DNA of 64,000 nucleotides, taken from NCBI RefSeq assembly GCF_013407925.2, contig NZ_CP060201.1, positions 6,247,001-6,311,000 on the forward strand, in the 5' to 3' direction. Under the pieces are notes generated by a model. It worked only from the letters and a program-made list of their open reading frames with translations. It did not search any database and was not told the DNA's origin. This document shows, piece by piece, positions 55,025 to 63,884 of this stretch; the stretch's first letter is position 1; each line of letters starts with the position of its first letter. A program made the position numbers and the translations under genes. The stretch comes from Pseudomonas protegens (GTDB lineage: Bacteria; Pseudomonadota; Gammaproteobacteria; Pseudomonadales; Pseudomonadaceae).

Positions 55025-57194
55025 AAGGGGTCTCCACATCCCAAAAACGTGTTAGATGAGCCATCAGAGGTGTATTTTTGTTTTTGTTTTTCCAGTTCTT
55101 ATCCATAACATCATTCCATTTTTTGAAGTTTTTTGCCGAATCACACCGTCCCTTCTCATCACTAATCGACTCCCCCACATGCAACTTCCATAACTCCTCC
55201 CGCCAAGTCTTCGCCAACTCCGCATCCGGTGCGGCCAGCCCCAGTTCCGAGTCGGTGTGCATGCTGCGGGTATTGATATTGGCCGAACTCAGCAGGCTGA
55301 ACACATCGTCCACCACCAGCAGTTTCGAGTGCACGTAGATGTCCCGGAAGTACGCCTGTTCGCCCTCGGCCAAGGTGCTGCCGGGCCCGGGGCTGCAGGT
55401 GGTGAGGGTGGCGATCACTACCTTGAGTCCGGGCAGGTCCTTGAGGGCGTAGGGTTTGGCGTCTTCGCCTTCGTCGGCTTGGGGGTTGCCGAGTTTGGCG
55501 ATGTCCTCGGGCTTGAGGCCGCCCAGTCGCGCTTCTATCTCGGGGGTGACGCCCTGGCGTTCGAGTTCGTCGATCTCGCGCTGGAGCACTTCGGCGCGGT
55601 TGAGCTGTGCGCGTCGCAGATAGGGATCGTTGTGCGGGTGGCTTTGCAGGTAGGCCAACTGGCTGCGCTTGCGCAGCATCTCTTCGGCCAGGCTGCGCTG
55701 GGCCTGGGGCATGAGTTGTTCCTGCCCCAGTTCCTGCAAGGTGGCATAGGTGGTGCTGGCATACATACCGGAGTTGGGGGTGTTGGTGACCACGAACAGG
55801 TACAGGTCCTGGTCCCGGCCGGCGGCGAGGTAGGCCGCGGCCAACTCGCGTAGCTGCTTGGCGAACGGCGGGTAGCGAAAGTACTGGTTCTCCATGTAGA
55901 TGTAGTTGCGAGCATTGCCCAGGGCTTTGTGGTGCAGCTCGAGGATGGAGGTTTCAGCGTTTTCCTGGGGTTGGGTGCGGCAGATCTGCGCCATGCTCGA
56001 TCCGGCTGCCTTGAAGTGGTCGGGCTTGATGGCCTGGCGCTGTTGGCGCAGGCCATCGCTGAACCATTGCTTGATCCAGAAGGTTTCCCGGTCCCAGGCG
56101 CTGCTGAAGTTGTGGTTGAGGTCATGCAGGGCGGGGCCCTGGACCTTGAGCGAGAGATCCTGCCAGGGCCCGAAGCCCGGGCTGCGTCGAGCGGCCTTGT
56201 CGTGATACAGGTGGGCGCTGGTGTCCCAGTAGTTGCGGTGCATGTTGTGGCCCATGACAAAGCCGACTGCGTTGGCGCTGTCTTCGTAGTCCACCAGAAC
56301 CATTTTCTGGTGATGGCTGGCGAATAGGCTGAGGGCCAGCATATGGGCGAAATTGCTGTCGGGTGCTTCACCCTGGATCAGACGGTAGAGGGTGGCGAGT
56401 CGGCCTTTTTCCGAGGCCATTTGCGGTCCGCGAATGGCGGCGTTCAAGGGGATTTCCAAGGAAAAATCACGGGTACGAAACTCGACGTTCTGCATGCGTC
56501 CACCGTGCAGGCGGCTGAACCATTCCCGTGTGTACTCCTGATCATCAGGCGAGTAGCCGGGAGCGCCCGAGCCGTCCAGTGTCCTGTAGGCGCCTTGGGC
56601 GTTCAGTTGCGCCTCCACGTCACGCAGTATCGCCAGCAGCTCCTGTTCGCGCTGTTCATAGCGGTAGCCGCTGGAACCATAGGCCGGTAGCTCACCGGCT
56701 CGCAGTTTGTTCAATTCGTGTTGATGCACGGTGCGGCGATATTCCAGTCGCTGACGGTCTTCCAGGGTGCGGTTGGAGGCGGCGCGACCCCGGGTCATGC
56801 CCGAGCCGATAGCTGTGCCGCCCGAGCCGGCCAGGCCATCGCCGGGGATGGTGTTTTCGAGAAAATTGGCCAGGGCGTTTTTCCAGATCAGCACCCGCAC
56901 CTTGACCCCGTGCCGGGCGCGTACATCCAGCAGTTCACCGATGCGATCGCCATCGGGTTTGAAACGCATCGCCGGGTCGAAGCCCCAACTGATGATTTCC
57001 ACGCTGCGGTTGGCCCGCTCAATCGCGTCGTGCACGGCGGCGAAGGCGGTTTCACCGTTGATCAGCGGCGTGATCTTGATTCCCGCTCGCGGTGGGAACA
57101 GCGCTTTTTTTGCGAACCATTCCATGCTCAAGCACATGAACTTGTCTTCCTTGGGCTTGAACTGAAGCACTTCCTTGCTGTAGTCGACAGGCAT
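55005..57194 (-). CDS. Type VI secretion phospholipase D effector (Tle5b/PldB type)
   Basis: Protein of 729 aa with two phospholipase D HKD motifs: HQKMVLVD at residues 295-302 and HSKLLVVD at 622-629, each followed by the usual G/S-N part (GFVMGHNMHRN; LLSSANINTRSM). The N-terminal IKITPLINGETAFAAVHDAI and IISWGFDP are typical of the bacterial-eukaryotic-like PLD group. There is no signal peptide, as expected for T6SS cargo. Tle5 enzymes attack phospholipids such as phosphatidylethanolamine in target membranes. It starts 17 bases after vgrG, with GCGGAG upstream, and overlaps its immunity gene. Confidence 0.92.
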   Translation of the reverse strand: MPVDYSKEVLQFKPKEDKFMCLSMEWFAKKALFPPRAGIKITPLINGETAFAAVHDAIERANRSVEIISWGFDPAMRFKPDGDRIGELLDVRARHGVKVRVLIWKNALANFLENTIPGDGLAGSGGTAIGSGMTRGRAASNRTLEDRQRLEYRRTVHQHELNKLRAGELPAYGSSGYRYEQREQELLAILRDVEAQLNAQGAYRTLDGSGAPGYSPDDQEYTREWFSRLHGGRMQNVEFRTRDFSLEIPLNAAIRGPQMASEKGRLATLYRLIQGEAPDSNFAHMLALSLFASHHQKMVLVDYEDSANAVGFVMGHNMHRNYWDTSAHLYHDKAARRSPGFGPWQDLSLKVQGPALHDLNHNFSSAWDRETFWIKQWFSDGLRQQRQAIKPDHFKAAGSSMAQICRTQPQENAETSILELHHKALGNARNYIYMENQYFRYPPFAKQLRELAAAYLAAGRDQDLYLFVVTNTPNSGMYASTTYATLQELGQEQLMPQAQRSLAEEMLRKRSQLAYLQSHPHNDPYLRRAQLNRAEVLQREIDELERQGVTPEIEARLGGLKPEDIAKLGNPQADEGEDAKPYALKDLPGLKVVIATLTTCSPGPGSTLAEGEQAYFRDIYVHSKLLVVDDVFSLLSSANINTRSMHTDSELGLAAPDAELAKTWREELWKLHVGESISDEKGRCDSAKNFKKWNDVMDKNWKNKNKNTPLMAHLTRFWDVETPYAKAVD

Positions 57195-57211
57195 TGCCTG
57201 GTTCTCCGCAC

Positions 57212-59569
57212 TTACTGGTTCTTGGGTGGGATGACCGGGTTCAGCGCGGCCATTCGATAGTCGTCCTTGGTGTTCAGGGCTTCAAGTTGATCCACTTGTC
57301 CTTGATAGTCGCGGTAGCCACGGCGGGCCAGCGGCTGGTGCGGGGACTCGGGTTCGTCACTCTGGTCTTTGGGCTCGATCTCGAAACGGTGACCGTTGAT
57401 CAGTTCAACCGCATAGGCCAGGGTGCCGGGCACATGCTCGAAGCGAATCAGGCCATCGGCACCGGTCAGGCCCTGCTGAATCAGCGCGCCATCGGCGAAC
57501 AGCTGATAGGGTTCGTCCTCGTATCCCGGTACACCCGGAAGGGGGCTGATCACCGCGCTGAGACGATGGATCACCTCGGGAGCCGGCTGCGACGGTCCAC
57601 GCTCCAGCAGGGTGCCGGCCTTGGCGGTGGCGGCCGGCAGGGGCACGACCGGCAACAGGCTGGCGGCGCCGCTGCCTTGCCCCGCCGCGCCCCCCGCGTT
57701 CACCTTGAGCAACGCCCCACTCACGCTGACGCCGCTGGCGTCGAGCTTGATAAAGCTGCCCCCGGCTTGCACCGTCAGTTCACTGGCGGCTTCGATCACC
57801 ATTTTCTGGCCCGCTTGCAGATGAATCTCACGCCCGGCCTGGAGCAGTTGTGCGCTGCCCAGCTTGATGTGCTGGTCGTGCGCCACGTTCAGGTGGTCGT
57901 CGGCGCGGATTTCGGTTTTGCGTTCGCCGTAGACGGTGCGGTGTTCCTCGGCCTTGAGTTCGCTGTAGCTGTTGGCTTCGACGCTGTCGTGACGCTCGTG
58001 GCCAACGCGAATCTTCTGGTCGTGCTGGATGTTTTCATCCCAGTCGCGCTGGGCGTGGACGAAGATCTGTTCGGCGCCTTGCTTGTCTTCGAGGCGCACT
58101 TCGTTGAAGCCGGCGCCACCCGGCGAACTCAGGGTCTTGAATACACTGCGGGTCTTGTTGGCCGGCAGTTCGTAGGGCGCCGGGTGTTCCTGGTGATAGA
58201 GGCAGCCACTGATCAGCGGCTGATCAGGGTCGCCTTCGAGAAAGTCCACCAGCACTTCCATGCCGATGCGCGGGATGGCGAGGGCGCCGTAGCGGTCGCC
58301 GGCCCAGCTGGAGGCGACCCGCAGCCAGCAACTGGTCCGGTCGTCGCCCTGGCCTTCGCGGTCCCAGTGGAACTGCACCTTGACCCGGCCATATTGATCG
58401 GTGTGGATTTCCTCTCCTGGCGGGCCGGTGACCACCGCGGTCTGGCTGCCCAGGACCCGGGGTTTCGGATGGTCCAGCGCGGGGCGGAAGAATACGTCCC
58501 AGGGGGTGGCGAGGAAGCGGTTGCGGTAGCCCTGCTGGAGGCCATCGCTCGAATCGGTGTCGCTGGTGATGGATTCTTCCAGCACCTGGGGCTGTTTACC
58601 TTCATGGCTGACCTGGGTCAGCAGCCAGAGGTCGTTCCACGCCTGGCGCGGGTGATCGGACAGTTCCAGCAAATGTCCGCTGACCAGTCGCGGTTCATCG
58701 CCCCAGCCCTCGGCTTGCCGGTAGTCGGCGCGGTGGCGTTCCAGGGCGCGCTGGCTGAGCAACTTGCCCCGTTCGCGATCGGTGAAGCGCCCGGGGTAGT
58801 CGTAGTCCTCCAGGTCCGGTTGCTGGGTCTGGGCGTCGGGCTTGTAGACGGCCTCCATTTGCAGGCGTGGCTTTTCGAAGTCGTAGTCGCGTCGGGTGAC
58901 GCGGCTGGTGCGGGTTTCCAGGCGCACGTTGAAACCCTTGATCACCGGCTCATCGGCCACCAGCCCGCTGCCGCGCACATAGGCGGTGGGTCGGCCGAGC
59001 TTGCGGAACACGCTCTGGTTATCGCTGAACACCAGCAAATGCGCCTCGCGGCTGTGCTGGAAGTGATAGTGCAGGCCTTCTTCTTCGCACAGGCGCTGGA
59101 TGAAATGCAGGTCGCTCTCGTCGTACTGCACGCAGTAGTCGCGCTTGGGGCAGGGCTGCTGGATCTGGAACTGGTAGGCATCGCCGAGGATGCCGTGCTC
59201 TTCGAGGATCAGGGCGATGATCTGCGGCGCCGAGAGCTGCTGGAAGATCCGCTGGTTGCTGCGGTGGCGCAGGTAGTCCAGCTGCGGCTGCAGCGACAGG
59301 CTGTAGCGGCTCAGGCGCTTGCCGGCATCACCCTGGGCGATGCGTTGGATCAGCCCGTGGATGCCGTGGCCCTTAGGGTCGAAAGCGAGAAAGGCCGGTT
59401 GGTGCAGCAACGGTTCGAGGTCGATGAAGGGGCGTTCGCTGACCAGTTGCAGGTCGAAGCGAAACGGTTGGCTGATGGCTTCGGTGCCCTTGAACGCAAG
59501 CACCTGGAAGTCGTGCTGGATGCCTTGGATGTCCAGGCTGAAGTGGGTTTGATTGGCGCGGTTGAACAC
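57212..59569 (-). CDS. vgrG: VgrG spike protein with C-terminal TTR-like extension
   Basis: Protein of 785 aa. The gp27-like N-terminal domain (about 1-330) has YSLSLQPQLDYLRHRSNQRIF and the CVQYDESDLHFIQRLCEEEG signature. The gp5-like OB fold has DQYGRVKVQFHWDREGQGDD and SSWAGDRYGALAIPRIGMEV; a DUF2345-type beta-helix follows (about 480-640). After a Pro/Ala/Gly linker comes a transthyretin-like domain (about 670-735), then a tail ending MAALNPVIPPKNQ. TTR-like extensions can dock effectors, here the PLD. The start is GTG 59569 after GAGGAA. No T6SS core genes are nearby, so it is an orphan vgrG island. Confidence 0.95.
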   Translation of the reverse strand: MFNRANQTHFSLDIQGIQHDFQVLAFKGTEAISQPFRFDLQLVSERPFIDLEPLLHQPAFLAFDPKGHGIHGLIQRIAQGDAGKRLSRYSLSLQPQLDYLRHRSNQRIFQQLSAPQIIALILEEHGILGDAYQFQIQQPCPKRDYCVQYDESDLHFIQRLCEEEGLHYHFQHSREAHLLVFSDNQSVFRKLGRPTAYVRGSGLVADEPVIKGFNVRLETRTSRVTRRDYDFEKPRLQMEAVYKPDAQTQQPDLEDYDYPGRFTDRERGKLLSQRALERHRADYRQAEGWGDEPRLVSGHLLELSDHPRQAWNDLWLLTQVSHEGKQPQVLEESITSDTDSSDGLQQGYRNRFLATPWDVFFRPALDHPKPRVLGSQTAVVTGPPGEEIHTDQYGRVKVQFHWDREGQGDDRTSCWLRVASSWAGDRYGALAIPRIGMEVLVDFLEGDPDQPLISGCLYHQEHPAPYELPANKTRSVFKTLSSPGGAGFNEVRLEDKQGAEQIFVHAQRDWDENIQHDQKIRVGHERHDSVEANSYSELKAEEHRTVYGERKTEIRADDHLNVAHDQHIKLGSAQLLQAGREIHLQAGQKMVIEAASELTVQAGGSFIKLDASGVSVSGALLKVNAGGAAGQGSGAASLLPVVPLPAATAKAGTLLERGPSQPAPEVIHRLSAVISPLPGVPGYEDEPYQLFADGALIQQGLTGADGLIRFEHVPGTLAYAVELINGHRFEIEPKDQSDEPESPHQPLARRGYRDYQGQVDQLEALNTKDDYRMAALNPVIPPKNQ

Positions 59570-59889
59570 ATCCTTGTTCCTCGTCCAGATAGCTGGGTGC
59601 CTGTTTGCCGATAATCGGCGCGGGGTCAGGCGCGGAGGAGAAGGCTGGAGCAGCTACCCGCAAATACAAGGCGCATCTGCCGCGTTGCAAGAAATTCAGA
59701 AAATTCCTGTGTTCATGGTCAAGAAAAACACCGGATTTGGGCTGAGGTTCTTACATCGAAAGCGGCAACAGCGGAATCGAAGAGGTCGCCATGGTATTCC
59801 TTGGGGGAATTCACTTTATAAAAACAATGAATTTTTATTATCTGGCGCCAGGGCCTAGCCTGTCTCGACCCTCTCCATGGAGTAATACC
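59570..59889. other. Divergent spacer between vgrG and the methyltransferase
   Basis: About 320 bases with no gene. The middle is AT-rich (TTTATAAAAACAATGAATTTTTATTATC near the methyltransferase; an AAGAAATTCAGAAAATTCC stretch near vgrG), so promoters for both directions are likely. Open frames running through it lack ribosome sites. Confidence 0.45.
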
Positions 59890-60606
59890 GTGAGCGCCTC
59901 TTCTGTGAATCCGCTGGAAAAATTCGACAGCGCGCGAGCCGACGAATACGCCCGCCAATGCCGCATCGCCCTGGCGGGATACGACGCCTGCCACGACCTC
60001 GCCGCCTGCATGCTGGCGGCCAGTCTTGGTCAGGCGCGCGCGGCTCAGATCCTGGCGGTGGGGGCCGGTGGAACCGCCCAGGAGATCATCGCCATGGCCA
60101 GTCTGGAACCGCACTGGCGCTTTACCGCGCTGGATCCCTCGGCGCCGATGCTGGAGGCGGCGCGCCAGCAGTTGCAGGCGCACCGCTTGCTGGACAGGAC
60201 CGAGCTGCAGCTGGCCACGGTGGAGGATCTGCCGGCGGAGGCAGCCTTTGATGGCGCCACGCTGATCGGTGTGCTGCATCATTTGCCCGGCGATCAGGCC
60301 AAGCGCCAGCTGTTGCAGGCCGTTGCCCGGCGTCTCAAGCCCGGTGCGCCGCTGATCGTCGCCGGCAATCATTACGCCTACGCCAGCCAGCCGCTGCTGC
60401 TCGCGGCCTGGGGGCAACGTTGGCGCCAGCAGGGCGCCACGGCGGATGAGGTGCAAGCCAAACTGGGGAAAATCCTCCAGGGCGCCGACCCGCCTCATTC
60501 CGAGGCAGCGGTCCAGCGCTTGCTCGAAGAGGGCGGTTTCAGCGAGGGAACCCGCTTCTTCGGCAGCCTGTTCTGGGGTGCCTGGTTGAGCCGCAAGGTG
60601 GGATGA
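59890..60606 (+). CDS. SAM-dependent class I methyltransferase
   Basis: Protein of 238 aa. Motif I is ILAVGAGGTAQEIIAMA near residue 50, with the acidic end of strand 2 in FTALDPSAPML and motif IV-like GATLIGVLHHLPGD. The substrate is unknown; the fold and the HHLPG type resemble UbiE/Methyltransf_25 enzymes. I chose GTG 59890, which follows GGAG by seven bases; the frame is open further upstream into AT-rich DNA without a better start. Confidence 0.85.
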   Translation: MSASSVNPLEKFDSARADEYARQCRIALAGYDACHDLAACMLAASLGQARAAQILAVGAGGTAQEIIAMASLEPHWRFTALDPSAPMLEAARQQLQAHRLLDRTELQLATVEDLPAEAAFDGATLIGVLHHLPGDQAKRQLLQAVARRLKPGAPLIVAGNHYAYASQPLLLAAWGQRWRQQGATADEVQAKLGKILQGADPPHSEAAVQRLLEEGGFSEGTRFFGSLFWGAWLSRKVG

Positions 60607-60787
60607 AGGGAGGGCAATAGGAGCGCGCGGGAGCTGGCGGATGTGAATTTGCTGGCCAGGCCACGGGAGGGCTAGGCTATTATTCTTCGCGGCCCGGAAT
60701 GAACAGTGCAGGTCATTAACCCATGGCGCTGAATGAGTGTTCTACAGACGGATTCCGCCAGTCATCAACGAAGCACAATGGTTGGAT

Positions 60788-61207
60788 ATGGATATTCAAC
60801 GTCTCCTGAAAAAACGGCAGCTCAATGTTCAGGAACAAAACATTCTCAACGCCTACAAACTCGCATGCACCGCCAGGAGCTGGCGGGACGAAGGTATGCC
60901 CCAGGCCTTGCTGGATTACGCGCAGTCACAGGGTGTCGACTGGTCGGCGACCATCGTTCTCAAGTTGGAAATCGACTTTCCCGGAATGCCCAGTCTGTTT
61001 GGCTTGTTGTTGACCCAGGACGAGCGCTTCATCGATTTTGAAATTGAAACCGACACCACTCACCGGCAGATCGAAGCGGTGGAGTGTTGGAAAGACATCA
61101 CTGCCACGCTGAATCATTCGACGTGTAACCGAGGTATAGGCAAGGGCTTTGCGGCCATTGCTCTGCAAGTCCGGCGCCAGTTGTTGGACAAGGTCGATCA
61201 TGGGTGA
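60788..61207 (+). CDS. Hypothetical protein, immunity-like context
   Basis: Protein of 139 aa from ATG 60788 (MDIQRLLKKRQLNVQE); a GTG at 60737 would add 17 residues. The N-terminal half is helical; the second half reads IDFPGMPSLFGLLLTQDERF and is acidic (DFEIETD). There is no signal peptide. I do not recognise the family. It is followed 42 bases later by a second small gene in the same direction. Confidence 0.6.
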   Translation: MDIQRLLKKRQLNVQEQNILNAYKLACTARSWRDEGMPQALLDYAQSQGVDWSATIVLKLEIDFPGMPSLFGLLLTQDERFIDFEIETDTTHRQIEAVECWKDITATLNHSTCNRGIGKGFAAIALQVRRQLLDKVDHG

Positions 61208-61249
61208 TGGGCGAGTGGAGGGTTTTCTGCCCCATGAGGAGTGGCTTTC

Positions 61250-61549
61250 ATGCCTGAACGAATACCCTGCCTGCGAGCGGATTTCATTGAAGTCCTAGAT
61301 GAAGTGGAACCTTTGCTGGTTGGTGCCTATAAGCAACTCGGGCCCGTACCGCAGGATCACGCATTGGCCCAGGCGGGCTTGGAGCATGGACGGGCAATCG
61401 TGCTGGATTACCTGGAGCACAACGAGGCCGGGTGCGCTTTCGAGCATCTGCTGTACATGATCAATGAGCCAGCTTTGGGGATTTCAGCGCATTGTCGGGC
61501 AGCCCTGGCGCGATTAGCCGAACACCTGGGGATGTCCCTGAAGGCATGA
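61250..61549 (+). CDS. Small alpha-helical protein, MafI/immunity-like
   Basis: Protein of 99 aa from ATG 61250, eight bases after AGGAG. It is all-helical and acidic. The middle and end (ALAQAGLEHGRAIVLDYLEH, then FEHLLYMINEPALGIS and a closing helix RAALARLAEHLGM) resemble small MafI-type immunity proteins, which guard against polymorphic toxins. That assignment rests on pattern similarity only. No toxin gene is next to it. Confidence 0.6.
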   Translation: MPERIPCLRADFIEVLDEVEPLLVGAYKQLGPVPQDHALAQAGLEHGRAIVLDYLEHNEAGCAFEHLLYMINEPALGISAHCRAALARLAEHLGMSLKA

Positions 61550-61562
61550 GCAGGATCAAGTC

Positions 61563-62768
61563 TCAATTCGCTTTCCTGGCGCCTGGTTGGCTCAGCCTGG
61601 CCGCGCCCAGCCAGTAGAACAGCCCGCCGGTGACAATGAACGCCGCCAGCATGTAGAAAATCCAGTGCGCTGGGGAGCTCGCCAGGACCATGCCGCATAG
61701 CATCGGGCCCAGGGCCCCGCCGAGGTTGGAGAGGTTTTGCGCGCCGTAGTACAGGCCTCGCAGGTGCTCGGGGGCGATCAGGTCGATGAACATGTATTCG
61801 GCGGGAAACACGATGATTTCCCCCAGGGTGAACACCACCATCGACAGCACCCACAGCGGCAGGCTGGTGGCCAGGCCGAACCCGGCGACCCCCAGCAGGA
61901 ACAGGCTCAGGCCCGCCGCCAGCCACTGTTTCAGGTATCTGGCGGTAATCCTGCGGCCAATCGCGTACTGCAGGGCAATGACCAGCAACGCATTGGTCGC
62001 CACCAGGGTGCTGATGGTGCTGTAGGCGACTTGCGCGGATTCGGTGACCACCAGGTACTGGGACAGGTAAGCCGAGAACTGGCCAAACACCACCGCGCTG
62101 AGCAAGCCGCCGAGGGTGAAGCAGATCAGCCGGTAATCCCGCAGCAGCTGGCGGCCCAGCGCGAGAAAGGACAGGGGTTGATGGGGGCTGGCGCCGGACT
62201 GGAGCTGCCTGTCGCCCTGTGTCAGGTACAGGGCAAGGAATCCGCCTCCCAGGGCGCTCGACGCGATAAAGGGCAGGCTGATGCCTTGCTGGGCCAGCCA
62301 GGCGCCGAGCAACGGGCCGACGGCATAACCGATGTTGGTCAGGGTGTACTTGATCGAGAACGCTTCACTGCGTTCGCTCACCGGTAACTGCTGGGCAAAA
62401 CCGGCTTTGGCCGCGATATCGAACACTGCGTAGGCAAGGTTGATCGACACCAGGCACAGGTAGAGCAGCCACAGGCCGGGGGCGGCAAAGGCGCCGACAA
62501 AGCCCAGGGTGAAGATTGCGACGCAGGCCAGGATCAGCCGGTAGGTGGCGATCCGATCCACCAGGTAACCGCCGTAGAGGCTCAACAGCGAGCCGACGAT
62601 CAGGCTGCTGCCGATCACCAGGCCGATATTGGCGACGCTCAGGGCGTAGCTGGCGGACAGGTAGATCACCAGATAGGGCAGGGTGATCGCCCGCGCCAGG
62701 GTCAGGATCAGCGACCCCGACAGCAACAGCTTGATAGTGCCCGGGTAGTGTTTCAGGGTGCGCAGCAT
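61563..62768 (-). CDS. MFS transporter
   Basis: Protein of 401 aa with about twelve membrane helices and the MFS loop 2-3 motif in GGYLVDRIATYRLIL and again-type sequence in the second half (YAIGRRITARYLKQW). It resembles MdtH-like drug/metabolite exporters in length. It is divergent from the LysR-family gene across about 120 bases, the usual layout for a regulated exporter; the substrate is unknown. Confidence 0.88.
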   Translation of the reverse strand: MLRTLKHYPGTIKLLLSGSLILTLARAITLPYLVIYLSASYALSVANIGLVIGSSLIVGSLLSLYGGYLVDRIATYRLILACVAIFTLGFVGAFAAPGLWLLYLCLVSINLAYAVFDIAAKAGFAQQLPVSERSEAFSIKYTLTNIGYAVGPLLGAWLAQQGISLPFIASSALGGGFLALYLTQGDRQLQSGASPHQPLSFLALGRQLLRDYRLICFTLGGLLSAVVFGQFSAYLSQYLVVTESAQVAYSTISTLVATNALLVIALQYAIGRRITARYLKQWLAAGLSLFLLGVAGFGLATSLPLWVLSMVVFTLGEIIVFPAEYMFIDLIAPEHLRGLYYGAQNLSNLGGALGPMLCGMVLASSPAHWIFYMLAAFIVTGGLFYWLGAARLSQPGARKAN

Positions 62769-62889
62769 CCATGCCTCTTCAAAGGGTGCAGGTTGAGTCG
62801 GGGGGATTGAGCTTACTGAGGAATTGGCTTCTGTTTTATGATGATTTTTCTTTAGTGAAGGGAAATTGATTCATGAATAAGGACGCGGC

Positions 62890-63797
62890 ATGTTTGCTTC
62901 CGAACGCCTGAAGGGCATCGATGTTTTGTCTGTGTGGCCGACTCCGGCAGCTTCAAGGCCGCTGCCGAGCGCCTGAACCTGACGCCGTCCGCCGTCAGCA
63001 AGGCCATCGCCCGTCTGGAAAGCCGCCTGCAGGCCCGGCTGTTGCAGCGCACCACCCGCCGCCTGGCGCTGACCGATGCGGGGCAGGCCTTCTATCGCAC
63101 CTGCACCGGGGTACTGGCCGATCTGCAAGAGGCCGAGTGGGCGTTGCAGGCGGAAAACACCGAGCTGCGGGGCAAGGTGCGCATCGATCTGCCGGGAGCC
63201 TTTGGCCGCACCCAGGTGTTGGAGTTGATCTTGCGCTTTGCCCGGGAACACCCCTTGCTGCAACCCCACGTGACCTTTGCCGATGCTTTTGTCGATCCCC
63301 TTGAGGCCGGTGTCGATATTGCCGTGCGGCTTGGCGGGCCCGCGCAGTGGCCCGCCGCGTTGGGGCATCGTCAGTTGGGCCATGAGCGGCATCTGTTCTG
63401 TGCCTCGCCGGCGTACCTGCAGCATCAGGGCACGCCCTTGACCGATGCCGATCTGCTGCGGCATCGCTGCATCGCCTACGGCTGGGTGGATGGACGGGTC
63501 AACCCGTGGAGCTTTCCCGGCAGCCGGTCAGGGGAGATCGAGCGTCGGGTGATGCCGGCCGCTTGCGTGGTCGGGGATGGCCAGGGGTTGTTGATGGCGG
63601 TGATGGCGGGCTATGGGATCGCCCAATTGCCGTCGTGGCTGGTCAAGCGCCAGCTGGAGGAGGGCAGCCTGGTGCAGGTATTGCCGCAGTCGGCAACCCA
63701 GGGGCAGGTCATCCATCTGTTATGGATGAAGAATCGTCAGGCATTGCCCAAGGTCAGCGCCTTGCTGGAGCTGTTGGCCGAACACTTGATGGGATAG
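62890..63797 (+). pseudogene. LysR-family regulator with a 1-base frameshift near its start
   Basis: The conserved LysR start MFASERLKGIDV is read from ATG 62890 (AAGGA six bases upstream), but the rest of the winged helix (VADSGSFKAAAERLNLTPSA) lies in another frame. One extra T in the run at 62924-62927 (four T's) would restore MFASERLKGIDVFVCVADSGSF and give a normal 302-aa regulator with a complete substrate-binding domain (LRGKVRIDLPGAFGRTQVLE onward). As written, translation could only begin at a GTG inside the helix-turn-helix. It is either a homopolymer sequencing error or a true inactivation. It is divergent from the MFS gene. Confidence 0.85.
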
Positions 63798-63809
63798 ACA
63801 GAAATAAAA

Positions 63810-63884
63810 TGGCAGGGGCGGCTGGATTCGAACCAACGCATGGCAGGATCAAAACCTGCTGCCTTACCGCTTGGCGACGCCCCT
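63810..63884 (-). tRNA. tRNA-Gln (anticodon UUG)
   Basis: 75 nt including an encoded CCA. The acceptor stem pairs AGGGGCG with CGCCCCT; the D arm holds GCCAAGCGGTAAGGC; the anticodon stem GCAGG/CCTGC closes the loop TTTTGAT with anticodon TTG; the T arm is GTTGG-TTCGAAT-CCAGC. All stems are complete. It lies 13 bases after the LysR stop, on the opposite strand. Confidence 0.96.

Noticed and set aside
62934..63797. LysR gene starting at GTG 62934
   Set aside because: That start lies within the helix-turn-helix; the missing N-terminus is present one frame away from 62890.
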